From: Microcaldota archaeon | Lineage (GTDB): Archaea; Micrarchaeota; Micrarchaeia; Anstonellales; Anstonellaceae | NCBI GenBank assembly: GCA_026414325.1 | Contig: JAOAJF010000010.1 | Location: 250-24,228, forward strand | Direction: 5' to 3' | Length of the DNA: 23,979 nucleotides | Shown: piece by piece, positions 7,015-14,536 of the stretch | Layout of the letters: every line of letters begins with the position of its first letter | How positions within the stretch are numbered: the first letter of the stretch is position 1 | The notes under the pieces: generated by a model | Databases searched by the model: none | The model's input: only the letters and a program-made list of their open reading frames with translations | Told to the model about the DNA's origin: nothing | Position numbers and translations under genes: made by a program

Positions 7015-7668
7015 ATGCCCCAACAAAAAAATTGCCCAAAATGCGGAAAAAATTCAACAGATTACAATTTTATTAATGATTTTTGTTTAGAGCATTTTTT
7101 AGAAGAGCTATTTCGGTCTTTAGAATCTAAAAAAATCAGAATAAAGAAATGCCGCCAGTGTAAAAAATTAAAAATAATTAGTCCAAATTCTAAAGAATTT
7201 TTATGGGTTGAAGAAAAAGATCAAAAATTTTTTTTATTTTTAGTTTCTAAAATAGGGCTACCAAAGAATTTAATTACTCAAATAGAAGGATTAGAGAAAA
7301 ATATTTTAAAAATAAAGATAGAAAACAAGCCTTATCTGATTCCTCTAAAGATAGACTTTTTAGAAACTATTTGTGAAAACTGCAAAAAGAATTCCAAATC
7401 ATTTAAATCAATCATACAAATTAGAGGTCAAAAAAACAACATACAAAAATTTTATTCTTTTTTATTGAATCTGCTAGAAAAAGAAAAAATTAGAATTTTA
7501 AAACAAGAGCATCTTGCAGAAGGTCCTAATATATTTGTAGATGAAAAGCAAAAATTAGTTTTTTTATTTTCTCTTTATAAAATAAAATTTTTAAGAACAA
7601 GTAAATTGGTTGGCCAAAGAAGAGATGGAAAAAGAATTTATCTAGACACTTTTTTGATTAAAGTTTAA
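7015..7668 (+). CDS. Archaeal NMD3, 60S/50S export-factor homologue
   Basis: NMD3 binds the large ribosomal subunit; in eukaryotes it is the export adapter, while in archaea it is thought to act in late subunit assembly or as an anti-association factor. From ATG 7015 the protein is 217 aa. The N-terminal zinc region has C7/C10, C24/H27, C46/C49 and C120/C123; a Cys-to-His change at 27 is mildly unusual. The I-I-Q-I-R-G at 133-138 and the C-terminal S-K-L-V-G...R-D-G-K-R-I-Y-L-D-T-F-L-I (196-215) are typical of the family. ATG 6991 would add the hydrophobic M-L-L-F-F-I-L-I, and the promoter geometry also argues against it. The end overlaps the convergent aminotransferase gene by 27 bases. Confidence 0.86.
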   Translation: MPQQKNCPKCGKNSTDYNFINDFCLEHFLEELFRSLESKKIRIKKCRQCKKLKIISPNSKEFLWVEEKDQKFFLFLVSKIGLPKNLITQIEGLEKNILKIKIENKPYLIPLKIDFLETICENCKKNSKSFKSIIQIRGQKNNIQKFYSFLLNLLEKEKIRILKQEHLAEGPNIFVDEKQKLVFLFSLYKIKFLRTSKLVGQRRDGKRIYLDTFLIKV

Positions 7669-9057
7669 TATTTTTGTTAGGCTTTTTTCCAAATACTCCA
7701 TAGTTAAACTTAAATTTGGAAGCTTAGGTTCAATTCCTATTCTAATTGCATAATTTTCTGTTAGCGGCCCAATAGTTATTGGAGGCTGAAGCTCTTGTAA
7801 GTTATTTTTTAGCTCTATTGCCTCTGTTGGAGTTCTAAGATGAAATGCAACTATATCATCAACAGAATAAAATCTATTAACATTCAAATATATATTTGAC
7901 TGATTTCTAAGAAATTTCAATAATCTTTCTTTATAGAAGCAAATCTCTTTTTGATAGTGCCAAAAATTTTGCACATTGTCTTTTAATGCAACTTTTAGTG
8001 TTAGTAATTCTGGAGCAGAAATAAAATAATATTGCTTACCTTCTTCCAATGCTCTGTTTAAAATTTCTATATTCTGTTCCGGAGTTTCAAATTGAAAAAG
8101 TTTTAAATTATAAAATGGAGCTTGTTTTATTTTTTTATTAATTGCCTCATTAGCATTCTTATTTATTATAAAGGCAGCAGATATTGCTGCACCTAAGGCC
8201 TTATGCCCAACTATTAAATAGCCATCTGCAAGTTTTATTATATTTTTTATTTTCTCATAACTCATTCTTCCTATGGCCTGTGCTCCGTCAACAAAAACAA
8301 AAAGCTCTGGCCTAATTTTTCTTGTTATTTTTATCAAGTCTTCTACTGGTAAAATCCTACCTGTTCTTGAAACATGAAGCAAAAGAATAAAATCTATATT
8401 TTTATTTTTTATTTCTTTTTCATACTCTTCTATTATTTTTGCATCTGATTTATAAGTATTATCAAAATTAAATATATCTATAGTTTTAATAGAGCGAGGA
8501 AAAGGAGACTTTACATTTATCTTTTTCTTCGGTAGAGGAGCCTCAAATATAGCCATGGGCTGCTCAAAATTTGATACGAATTTTGTTACTGTTCTTGCTT
8601 CTAGCGCTATTGCTGCATACACTAATCTTCCTTGATCTGAAAAAGTTAAGGAATAATATCTCGGATTTTTATTTTTGAAAAGTTTTGCTACTGTAGAGCA
8701 TAAAACTGAGCCATTGGAATCAAAAATAATTTTATAGCTCTCATCTAGTTCAAAAACTTCTCTAATACTATCTCTAACATTTACTAAAGCTTGATTTTGT
8801 AATTTTAAAATATTTTTAACATCTTTTTTGTTTTCTAGTTCTTTTATTTCTCTATAAAAATTCCCTGCCTCTGACCAAAACCTTGCATAAGGTCGATTAA
8901 TTCCTGGATTTGCTAGCCAATGTCTTCCTATCTCGTTCCAACTTTTGTATCTAATTCCAAGGCGTTTTGCCTTTTGTACATCAGGATCCCATCTGCCAGT
9001 TGGTTTTGCATTTTTCAAATTTGATGGCGGGAGCTTTTCTATTAAATTATACCACAT
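7642..9057 (-). CDS. PLP-dependent enzyme, aminotransferase class V fold (cysteine desulfurase-like), substrate unknown
   Basis: A 471-aa fold-type I pyridoxal-phosphate enzyme. Visible landmarks are S-N-G-S at 113-116 in the cofactor phosphate-binding region, H-V-S-R-T-G-R-I-L-P-V-E at 228-239 (the class V S-x-x-T/S-G pattern), V-D-G-A-Q-A-I-G at 256-263 whose Asp would bind the pyridine nitrogen, and G-H-K-A-L-G at 284-289 with K286 as the Schiff-base lysine. No conserved active-site Cys loop typical of IscS or SufS is obvious, so cysteine desulfurase activity is uncertain. The N-terminal 60 residues (with N-P-G-I-N-R-P-Y-A-R) are more than the core fold needs. It is monocistronic, divergent from the TPR gene, and overlaps the NMD3 end by 27 bases. 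Confidence 0.85.
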   Translation of the reverse strand: MWYNLIEKLPPSNLKNAKPTGRWDPDVQKAKRLGIRYKSWNEIGRHWLANPGINRPYARFWSEAGNFYREIKELENKKDVKNILKLQNQALVNVRDSIREVFELDESYKIIFDSNGSVLCSTVAKLFKNKNPRYYSLTFSDQGRLVYAAIALEARTVTKFVSNFEQPMAIFEAPLPKKKINVKSPFPRSIKTIDIFNFDNTYKSDAKIIEEYEKEIKNKNIDFILLLHVSRTGRILPVEDLIKITRKIRPELFVFVDGAQAIGRMSYEKIKNIIKLADGYLIVGHKALGAAISAAFIINKNANEAINKKIKQAPFYNLKLFQFETPEQNIEILNRALEEGKQYYFISAPELLTLKVALKDNVQNFWHYQKEICFYKERLLKFLRNQSNIYLNVNRFYSVDDIVAFHLRTPTEAIELKNNLQELQPPITIGPLTENYAIRIGIEPKLPNLSLTMEYLEKSLTKILNFNQKSV

Positions 9058-9077
9058 ATAACTATTTTTAAAAACAT

Positions 9078-9092
9078 AAATTAATAAATTTT
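9078..9092. promoter_or_regulatory. Shared AT box between the aminotransferase and TPR genes
   Basis: The 56-base gap between the divergent starts at 9057 (minus) and 9114 (plus) is almost all A and T in the middle, with the near-palindrome AATTAATAAATT at 9079-9090. Its centre is about 28 bases from each start codon. Both messages would then be leaderless. The geometry repeats that of the 6962/7015 gap. Confidence 0.42.
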
Positions 9093-9113
9093 TCTAACCT
9101 ATTTATTATATCA

Positions 9114-10025
9114 ATGAACTCTGCCCAATTCAATCAAAATAGTAAGCAAAACCTAGAAATTTTAAGGAAAGGGATTAGACAAGTAAAATCTCTTAATTTT
9201 TCAGATGCAAAACTATTTGTAGAAGATTTTAAAACTTTTCTAGATTATAAAAATTCTTTATTTTTAGAAGCTTATCTATATTTTAGAGTTTACAATTGGC
9301 CAAAGGTAGTACAAATTTTGTCAAAAGCAATAGACCAAAATCCTCCTAATTATTTTTCTTACCTTTATATTTATGGTTTGTTAAAAACAAAACAATATAA
9401 AAAAGCTTTTTTATATTCTAAAAAGGCAGCTAAACTCTATGGCTTTAGTCCAATTCTAAAATGGTTGGTTGGAAGATATTTTCTAAGTATAAAAAAATAC
9501 AATATTGCAAAAAAGTTTCTTTTTGAAGCTTTAAGAGCTTTTTCTAAATCTAACTCTAAAAAAAGGGCAGTAATTTTAGGAGATATTGGAAAAATTTATA
9601 TGTTTAAATATAATTTTGATAAAGCCTTCAAATATCTCTATCAAGCACTAAAACTTGAGCCTTTTTCACCAACACTTAATAAGAGATTAGGGATGGGTTA
9701 TTTATATGCAGCAGACAATTTCTCTTATTTAAAAAAGTTTCCAAACTACAAAGAAAAGCAAAAAGAATTTTTATATACTTCGATTTTTTTCTTTTTTAAA
9801 GCATTAGAATATTGTAAAGATAATAGTCTAAACTATCTATATTATTTTTTAGCAAGAGCTTATTTTTTATTAAATAATTTTTCAGAAGCAGAAAAATACT
9901 TTTTGGCTTACTTAGAGCTTTCTGATTATACCAAACATGTAGAAAAAGCAAAAGCATATGCTAAGCTCTGCTCTCTATTAAAACAAAAAACAACGGGCCA
10001 AGACTGGGATTTGAACCCAGACTAA
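9114..10025 (+). CDS. Tetratricopeptide repeat (TPR) protein
   Basis: A 303-aa protein built mainly of TPR-like helical hairpins, very Lys-, Tyr- and Phe-rich and without signal peptide. Repeats can be seen at about 43-76 (W-x-K-V-V-Q-I-L-S-K-A-I...P), 80-110 and 113-145. The clearest is at about 157-190 (G-x-I-Y-M-F-K-Y-N-F-D-K-A-F-K-Y-L-Y-Q-A-L-K-L-E-P split over two helices). The last is at about 243-275 (A-R-A-Y-F-L-L-N-N-F-S-E-A-E-K-Y-F). TPRs are protein-binding scaffolds; the partner is unknown. The final ten codons, including the stop, lie antisense to the 3' part of tRNA-His, so the C-terminus D-W-D-L-N-P-D is imposed by tRNA sequence. The start fits a leaderless message. Confidence 0.85.
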   Translation: MNSAQFNQNSKQNLEILRKGIRQVKSLNFSDAKLFVEDFKTFLDYKNSLFLEAYLYFRVYNWPKVVQILSKAIDQNPPNYFSYLYIYGLLKTKQYKKAFLYSKKAAKLYGFSPILKWLVGRYFLSIKKYNIAKKFLFEALRAFSKSNSKKRAVILGDIGKIYMFKYNFDKAFKYLYQALKLEPFSPTLNKRLGMGYLYAADNFSYLKKFPNYKEKQKEFLYTSIFFFFKALEYCKDNSLNYLYYFLARAYFLLNNFSEAEKYFLAYLELSDYTKHVEKAKAYAKLCSLLKQKTTGQDWDLNPD

Positions 10026-10102
10026 GGGAGTTTTGCAGCAATGCTAATATTTTAGCATAGGGCTTCCACAATCCCTTGTGCTGCCGTTACACCATCTTGG
10101 CC
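9996..10102 (-). tRNA. tRNA-His (anticodon GTG) with a 35-base intron
   Basis: Folding the minus strand gives a complete cloverleaf. G-1 (10102) pairs with C73 (9996), the histidine identity pair. The acceptor stem is GCCAAGA with TCTTGGC, U8 is in place, and the D arm is GTGT/GCAC with the loop carrying G18-G19 and A21. The anticodon stem is AGGGA/TCCCT with loop TT-GTG-G-C after splicing, the variable loop is TAGT, and the T arm is CTGGG-TTCAAAT-CCCAG. Exon 1 is 10102-10066 and exon 2 is 10030-9996. CCA is not encoded. The 3' end overlaps the TPR gene by 30 bases on the other strand. Confidence 0.96.
10031..10065 (-). other. tRNA-His intron with bulge-helix-bulge at position 37/38
   Basis: The 35-base intron lies at the canonical archaeal site. 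Beyond the anticodon stem, T32-T33-G34-T35 pairs with GCAA of the intron 3' side to form the central four-pair helix. The 5' bulge is GGA (cut after G37) and the 3' bulge is AAC (cut before C38). An inner AGC/GCT helix and a seven-pair hairpin (ATGCTAA/TTAGCAT, loop AATA) complete the structure. This is the substrate of the archaeal splicing endonuclease. Confidence 0.88.
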
Positions 10103-10120
10103 ATTTTCTAATATTCTATT

Positions 10121-10130
10121 ATTTAACTTA
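10121..10130 (-). promoter_or_regulatory. Possible TATA box of tRNA-His
   Basis: On the minus strand TAAGTTAAAT is centred about 24 bases upstream of the tRNA 5' end (10102), the expected distance for an archaeal TATA box. The rest of the 119-base gap to the next plus-strand gene is AT-rich and shows no other gene. Confidence 0.4.
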
Positions 10131-10192
10131 GTAAAAAGTTTTTATTAATCTAACTCTTGTTTGCTTTTAACACTTTTCTCTTTTTAAAAAAA

Positions 10193-10200
10193 TTTAAAAA
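10193..10200 (+). promoter_or_regulatory. Probable TATA box of the surface-protein operon
   Basis: TTTAAAAA at 10193-10200 is centred about 26 bases before ATG 10222, the geometry expected for a leaderless archaeal message; no SD precedes this ATG. Since the following eight genes have gaps of only a few bases or overlap, this is the likely promoter for the entire run through the end of the window. Confidence 0.5.
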
Positions 10201-10221
10201 TCTTAACATAATAATAAAAAT

Positions 10222-11733
10222 ATGCAGAAGATTGGGGTGGTGCTACTCTTTTTATCTTTTTATTTTCTTTCTTTTGCTCAATCCCCTCCTTATTGTCCTC
10301 CTAATCTAAACTCTTCTTTTATAAAATCCTATTATGAATTAGATTCTCAAAGTCAAACAATAAAGATCTATCTTAATTTGTTGACTGAAAATAAAGATGA
10401 TTCATTAGCTGGTCCATATAAACCAATTCCACGAGGTTATGTTCTAGTAAATACTCAAAAAGAAAATAGTGCTGCTATAGAGTCTTCCTGCTACGTTGTT
10501 AGCGATTTAGATGGAAAAGCTACTGCATCTCTTAAACTTTCACCAGGCACTTGTTATAGTATTTCTCTTAAGTTTTTTCCAAAAGCTGATTCCTCTTTAT
10601 TAACTAAAACTAATTGCCAGCTACAGGCTTCTTATCTTCCAGAAAATTATTTACAAAACTATAGTGGTTCTTTTACTCAATTTAAAGTTTGTGTACCTGA
10701 GCAAAAAAACAAAACTTTCAGCCTCTGTTGGTTTTCAACAATAGTTGCAGGACTCATATTTGTAGCAAACTTTATTATGGGAAGAAACCCATTGATGTTT
10801 TTTGATTTTGGAGTTGCAAGAAATCTTCCCTCCAGACATCTATCTGCTACAGCTTATTATTCTCCGATGGCAAAACAAGATAAACCAGATTCAACTTCGC
10901 AATACGCTTCAAGATTTATGAATATCTTTGAAAATATTGCCTCCAATCTCAAGGAACTTGGAAACGATTTTAATAAGCTAAAAGGCAAAGAAGATTCGGC
11001 CCCAACTCCACAAAACGAGTCTTCTAATCCCAATCAAACAACTAATACTCAATCAGGGCAGCCAGCATCTGCTGACACTAATACTGCTCAAGGAACAAAG
11101 AATAAAGGGGGCAGCGGTTTTGGTTATACCCTACAATCTATTGCAAATACGGCGGCTAGTTATATAGGAGATCCAATAGGTACTCTTTCTATTAAATTAT
11201 TTGGAGAAAGTTCTAAGGACAATTCTAGCAACAAAGAAGAAAAAAAACCCACTATTCTTTCTTTTGCAGCCTCTGCTGGAGCTAAAGGCCTTGTAAATAT
11301 GGTTGCCTTTGCTGCTGTTAGAAGAAAATCAAAGTTTGTTCCAAGAGCACCATTTAAAGGAGCTTTCTTTAAAGGTTTAGGAAAAACTGGTCTAGAACTG
11401 TTTAAATCATCTTTAGTAAATTTTGGTTCAGAACTCTACGCTTATGGTCTAAAATCCTTACAAAATGAGATTCAGAACTCAAACGATAAAAGCAATACTT
11501 ATGACCTAGGCAAACAGGCTCTGTCCGGCCTTTTAAATTTAGGTAATTCATTAGCCCTCCCGTTTTTTATGGAGGGTAAAAAATGGGGAGCCCTAAAAAC
11601 TGGTAATAGAGATGTAGATGATATAATAAATTTAGTTGTTAATCAGACTAACAAAGCAGATTCAATCGCACAAATCTCCAATTCTTATTCTCTGTTTTTA
11701 CAAATGCTAAGAAGTCTTAATAGGGGGGGTTAA
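10222..11733 (+). CDS. Secreted/membrane-anchored protein with beta ectodomain, first gene of the surface operon
   Basis: A 503-aa protein of unrecognised family. Signal peptide 1-19 with cleavage F-A|Q-S-P-P. The ectodomain (about 20-165) has Cys at 25, 90, 111, 132 and 157. Its stretch with S-D-L-D-G-K-A-T-A and L-x-P-G-T-C-Y-S-I resembles the Ig-like carboxypeptidase-regulatory fold (inference). One membrane segment spans 170-187, followed by G-R-N-P-L-M-F-F-D-F-G. By this topology the remaining 310 residues are cytosolic: a low-complexity Ser/Asn/Thr/Pro/Gln linker (about 256-298), then Gly/Ala-rich hydrophobic helices (about 345-370) with a basic patch V-R-R-K-S-K-F-V-P-R. It is the first gene of the run, three bases before the next, and may couple an outside domain to an inside platform. 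Confidence 0.85.
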   Translation: MQKIGVVLLFLSFYFLSFAQSPPYCPPNLNSSFIKSYYELDSQSQTIKIYLNLLTENKDDSLAGPYKPIPRGYVLVNTQKENSAAIESSCYVVSDLDGKATASLKLSPGTCYSISLKFFPKADSSLLTKTNCQLQASYLPENYLQNYSGSFTQFKVCVPEQKNKTFSLCWFSTIVAGLIFVANFIMGRNPLMFFDFGVARNLPSRHLSATAYYSPMAKQDKPDSTSQYASRFMNIFENIASNLKELGNDFNKLKGKEDSAPTPQNESSNPNQTTNTQSGQPASADTNTAQGTKNKGGSGFGYTLQSIANTAASYIGDPIGTLSIKLFGESSKDNSSNKEEKKPTILSFAASAGAKGLVNMVAFAAVRRKSKFVPRAPFKGAFFKGLGKTGLELFKSSLVNFGSELYAYGLKSLQNEIQNSNDKSNTYDLGKQALSGLLNLGNSLALPFFMEGKKWGALKTGNRDVDDIINLVVNQTNKADSIAQISNSYSLFLQMLRSLNRGG

Positions 11734-11736
11734 AAA

Positions 11737-12312
11737 ATGTTAAAACTTGATATAAGGGATTTGGAAAATGCATTGAATAAAAAAGAAAAAAATATATCGG
11801 ACGTTGTTAAAAGATTAACAAAATTAAACAAAGAAAGGGATCAGATTTTAAACTACAGCGCCTCCCTTTTTATTAATGCCGTAACCGGTCGACCATTTTT
11901 AAAAAAGTATGCTACTCTTGCTTTAGGACAAATATTTTTAAGTTTACATGCATATGTTTTTTATCTTTTTCCAAAAAATTTAGCAGAATTAGAAAAAGAG
12001 GTTTCTAATTCTAATTTTCAAAAGGCACAAAAAATTTATTCTGATATGGCTGAACAAGAAACAGAGTTTTCAAAGCTTTTTTTAAGATTTCTCCTTTATT
12101 ATGATTTAGTGGTTTTATTTGCAGCCGCTCATCATTTTTATAGAAAAAACAATTCTCTTTTAACTCACTTTATAAAAAGAATTGAAGACCAATATCTTGT
12201 AAATCGTTTTTCTTTAATGACCGAGGAAGAGCTATTTAATCTAAAACCAAAATTAGAAAGTTTAGCTGCAGAATATTTAGAAAAAGCAAAAGAAATAGAA
12301 AAATCTACGTGA
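11737..12312 (+). CDS. Coiled-coil / hydrophobic-helix protein of the surface operon
   Basis: A 191-aa protein without a known domain or signal peptide. Residues 5-40 are a charged coiled coil. Two hydrophobic helices follow at about 58-79 and 113-135 (L-L-Y-Y-D-L-V-V-L-F-A-A-A-H-H-F), separated by a Glu/Lys-rich helix, and the C-terminal 40 residues are again charged and helical. The helices contain His, Tyr and Lys and may be membrane-associated rather than fully spanning. A strong purine run (GGGGGG, 11725-11730) precedes the ATG and overlaps the end of the upstream gene. Position between the anchored protein and the six polytopic paralogues suggests an assembly or adaptor part; this is inference. 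Confidence 0.75.
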   Translation: MLKLDIRDLENALNKKEKNISDVVKRLTKLNKERDQILNYSASLFINAVTGRPFLKKYATLALGQIFLSLHAYVFYLFPKNLAELEKEVSNSNFQKAQKIYSDMAEQETEFSKLFLRFLLYYDLVVLFAAAHHFYRKNNSLLTHFIKRIEDQYLVNRFSLMTEEELFNLKPKLESLAAEYLEKAKEIEKST

Positions 12313-12316
12313 AAAA

Positions 12317-13561
12317 ATGCCACTAGAAATCGGTCTAGCTATAGTTTATGGTCTTGGCATCTCTATCTTTATTTTAGCTTTAGCTTATATGTTAAGCTCT
12401 TTTTTCTATTCTGATTTTTTAAGAGCATGGGTAAAAAAAGAATTAGCTGATCTTTTATTTTTTTTTGGAATCTGTATTTTGCTTTTAGCTCTTTTTAGTG
12501 TTCTTCAAATTAAGCCTCTGTCCAAAGACCAAATTCCATTTTATTCTGGTTATCTCTCTAATGCAAAGAATGTTCATCCAAAAATTGAAATAGACCAAAA
12601 TATTTCTTCAATAAAAGATTTTTTAAGTTCGCAAGCAAAGATGCTGATAAAAAATACTTTTTATTATCTAAAATTTAGCACTTTTAATTATAATTACCAA
12701 AAAGGTCTATCTACTAACTATCTTATCAGTAGTTCCTTTGGAGCTTATTCGTATACTGAGGGCAAATCTTATGGTTATGGTACAAACTTAATCTTAAGTC
12801 AATTATTTTTTGCATTAGATTTTTGCTTTTCATTAATTCTTCTTTTAGAAGGAGTTTTTGCAATAGTAATGTTTTTATCTGCTTTGATTGTGAATTTTCT
12901 TTTACCATTTGGAATACTCTTAAGATTCATCCCTATTACAAAAAAACTTGGTGCTATTATAGTCGGCTATAGTCTTTCCTTTATTTTTATCTTCCCATTA
13001 GCTGTTAGCTTAAGCTCAGAGCTATTTGACTATTCTCTAAAACTAGCCCAACAAAAAAAGTTTGTAAATTTAGCCAAAGAGCTAAATTTTCCAGATACAG
13101 AATTACCTAAAAAAAGTACCCTTTCAGTGTGGGCATTTGCATTAGCACCTCTATACAAATTCGATAGCTCAGTAATAGCTTATTTGATAGCTCTTGCACT
13201 CTCTCTTCTTGGAGTTCCTATAGGCTCTCCTGTCCCTAACGCTCCAGATCTTCCCACTCCTCTTTTAGAAGGCTCCTTATGGTCAAGCTTCATCCAATTT
13301 TTAATCAATTTCGCAAAAATTTATGTTCCAATAGCTGTGGGAAATGACATTAGAAAAACAACTATTTTTCCAGAACACCAAATAATCGAAGATTTTTATG
13401 AGCCATTGGTGGAATTTGTTTTACCTAATTTAATGCTTATAGCTCTATTAATCTTTATTTGTATAATTTTTCAATTTACTTTTACTATAATTTTAGGTAG
13501 ACAATTTTCTTCAGTACTTGGCCAGGAGGGATATTTGTTTGCACTACAAAGGCTGATATGA
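12317..13561 (+). CDS. Paralogue P1: polytopic membrane protein, VirB6-like topology
   Basis: 414 aa, first and most compact of six related proteins; not recognised as a named family. No cleavable signal: TM1 starts at once (about 6-30). Then follow a cytosolic amphipathic segment F-L-R-A-W-V-K-K-E-L-A (34-44), TM2 (46-65), an exposed loop rich in Tyr and Ser (66-155), and hydrophobic helices at 158-193. The shared signature is at 195-230: L-L-P-F-G-I-L-L-R203-F-I-P, T-K-K-L-G, ending F-I-F-I-F-P. Another exposed loop of about 130 residues precedes TM5 (about 366-392). The tail ends L-G-Q-E...A-L-Q-R-L-I. Positive residues place the 203-211 loop inside. ATGA overlap with the next gene. Confidence 0.87.
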   Translation: MPLEIGLAIVYGLGISIFILALAYMLSSFFYSDFLRAWVKKELADLLFFFGICILLLALFSVLQIKPLSKDQIPFYSGYLSNAKNVHPKIEIDQNISSIKDFLSSQAKMLIKNTFYYLKFSTFNYNYQKGLSTNYLISSSFGAYSYTEGKSYGYGTNLILSQLFFALDFCFSLILLLEGVFAIVMFLSALIVNFLLPFGILLRFIPITKKLGAIIVGYSLSFIFIFPLAVSLSSELFDYSLKLAQQKKFVNLAKELNFPDTELPKKSTLSVWAFALAPLYKFDSSVIAYLIALALSLLGVPIGSPVPNAPDLPTPLLEGSLWSSFIQFLINFAKIYVPIAVGNDIRKTTIFPEHQIIEDFYEPLVEFVLPNLMLIALLIFICIIFQFTFTIILGRQFSSVLGQEGYLFALQRLI

Positions 13562-14532
13562 TGAAAAGAATAACTATTTTTTTATTTTTATTAAATATTA
13601 TATTTAATATAGTATCATCTCAGTCTGATTCGGATATATTAAAAGGCCCAATTAAATGCTTTTCCTACTCTCTTGAGCAGCTTTTTAGTCCAAACTCTCA
13701 AATTTTATATGCTATTGCACTAGTTATCTTTTTAGTAATAATTTCTTATATGGTCGGTCAGACAATTCATAATCCATATTTACTTATGTGGGCAAAAACA
13801 GAGGGATTAACTCTTTTTTGGTCTGTTATTTTGATTTTGATTATAGTCGGGGCTATAAACTTTTCTTGTTTAGCAGCCTCATTCTTTTTACCAAAAGAGC
13901 TTTATGGAATAAACCCAATTCTTTACATCTCTTCTTATTTTGATAAGATTATTTCTTTTAGTACTTCTAAATCAATACAGCTAGTTAAAGAATCTTTCCA
14001 AAATTATTTTGATTCAATGCAACTTTATGCAGATGCAGAATCTGTAGCCCCAACTTCAGGTACTTTTGGTGTTTACTATCTGGCAGGCAAAAGAGAATGG
14101 TCAACTTACAAAGAAACATTAAATTCATATTTGATTCCTCTGCTTGCTTCTATCTACGCACAAAAATTTATTGTAGAAAATCTTTTTGCTATGCTTACTT
14201 CTTTTATTTTACCTGCTGGAATTTTTCTTAGAATAATCCCTCTCTTAAGAGATGCTGGTGATTTTATAATAGCAATTTCTATTTCACTATATATTTTTGT
14301 TCCTTTAATCTATGTCTGTAGCTTTGTTTCAATAGAAAAAATATTTCAAACCTCTGGTCCAGAGGCATTAAATAAAATCATAGATCTAGGAGATAACACT
14401 ATTGGAGATTCATTAGCAGTAGTAGGATTTTTAACAATTTTAGCAGTATTTATACCAAATCTTATATTAGTAATTGTAATCACCTGCAGTATGGGAATTT
14501 TCAAAGCATTAAAAGGATTTTTTAGTGGTTAG
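13558..14532 (+). CDS. Paralogue P2: polytopic membrane protein with signal peptide
   Basis: 324 aa, the shortest complete paralogue. Signal peptide 1-21 (cut before Q22 in V-S-S|Q-S-D). TM1 48-68; cytosolic N-P-Y-L-L-M-W-A-K-T-E-G at 72-83; TM2 84-105; exposed loop 106-200; TM3 203-225; signature L-P-A-G-I-F-L-R225-I-I-P, L-R-D-A-G (219-234); TM4 235-255 ending Y-I-F-V-P-L-I-Y; short loop; TM5 285-312. The tail is short (F-K-A-L-K-G-F-F-S-G) and lacks the L-G-x-D/E ending of the sisters. Start 13558 overlaps the P1 stop by four bases; a second ATG follows at 13561. Small exposed loops suggest it is near the minimal functional form of the family. Confidence 0.87.
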   Translation: MMKRITIFLFLLNIIFNIVSSQSDSDILKGPIKCFSYSLEQLFSPNSQILYAIALVIFLVIISYMVGQTIHNPYLLMWAKTEGLTLFWSVILILIIVGAINFSCLAASFFLPKELYGINPILYISSYFDKIISFSTSKSIQLVKESFQNYFDSMQLYADAESVAPTSGTFGVYYLAGKREWSTYKETLNSYLIPLLASIYAQKFIVENLFAMLTSFILPAGIFLRIIPLLRDAGDFIIAISISLYIFVPLIYVCSFVSIEKIFQTSGPEALNKIIDLGDNTIGDSLAVVGFLTILAVFIPNLILVIVITCSMGIFKALKGFFSG

Positions 14533-14536
14533 GTAT

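Noticed and set aside
10041..10058. Hairpin ATGCTAA/TTAGCAT as a transcription terminator or repeat
   Set aside because: It is the inner stem of the tRNA-His intron and belongs to the splicing structure.
14525..14536. GTG 14525 as the P3 start
   Set aside because: It lies inside P2. ATG 14537 directly after the P2 stop gives a normal signal peptide and fits the tight spacing of the other genes.
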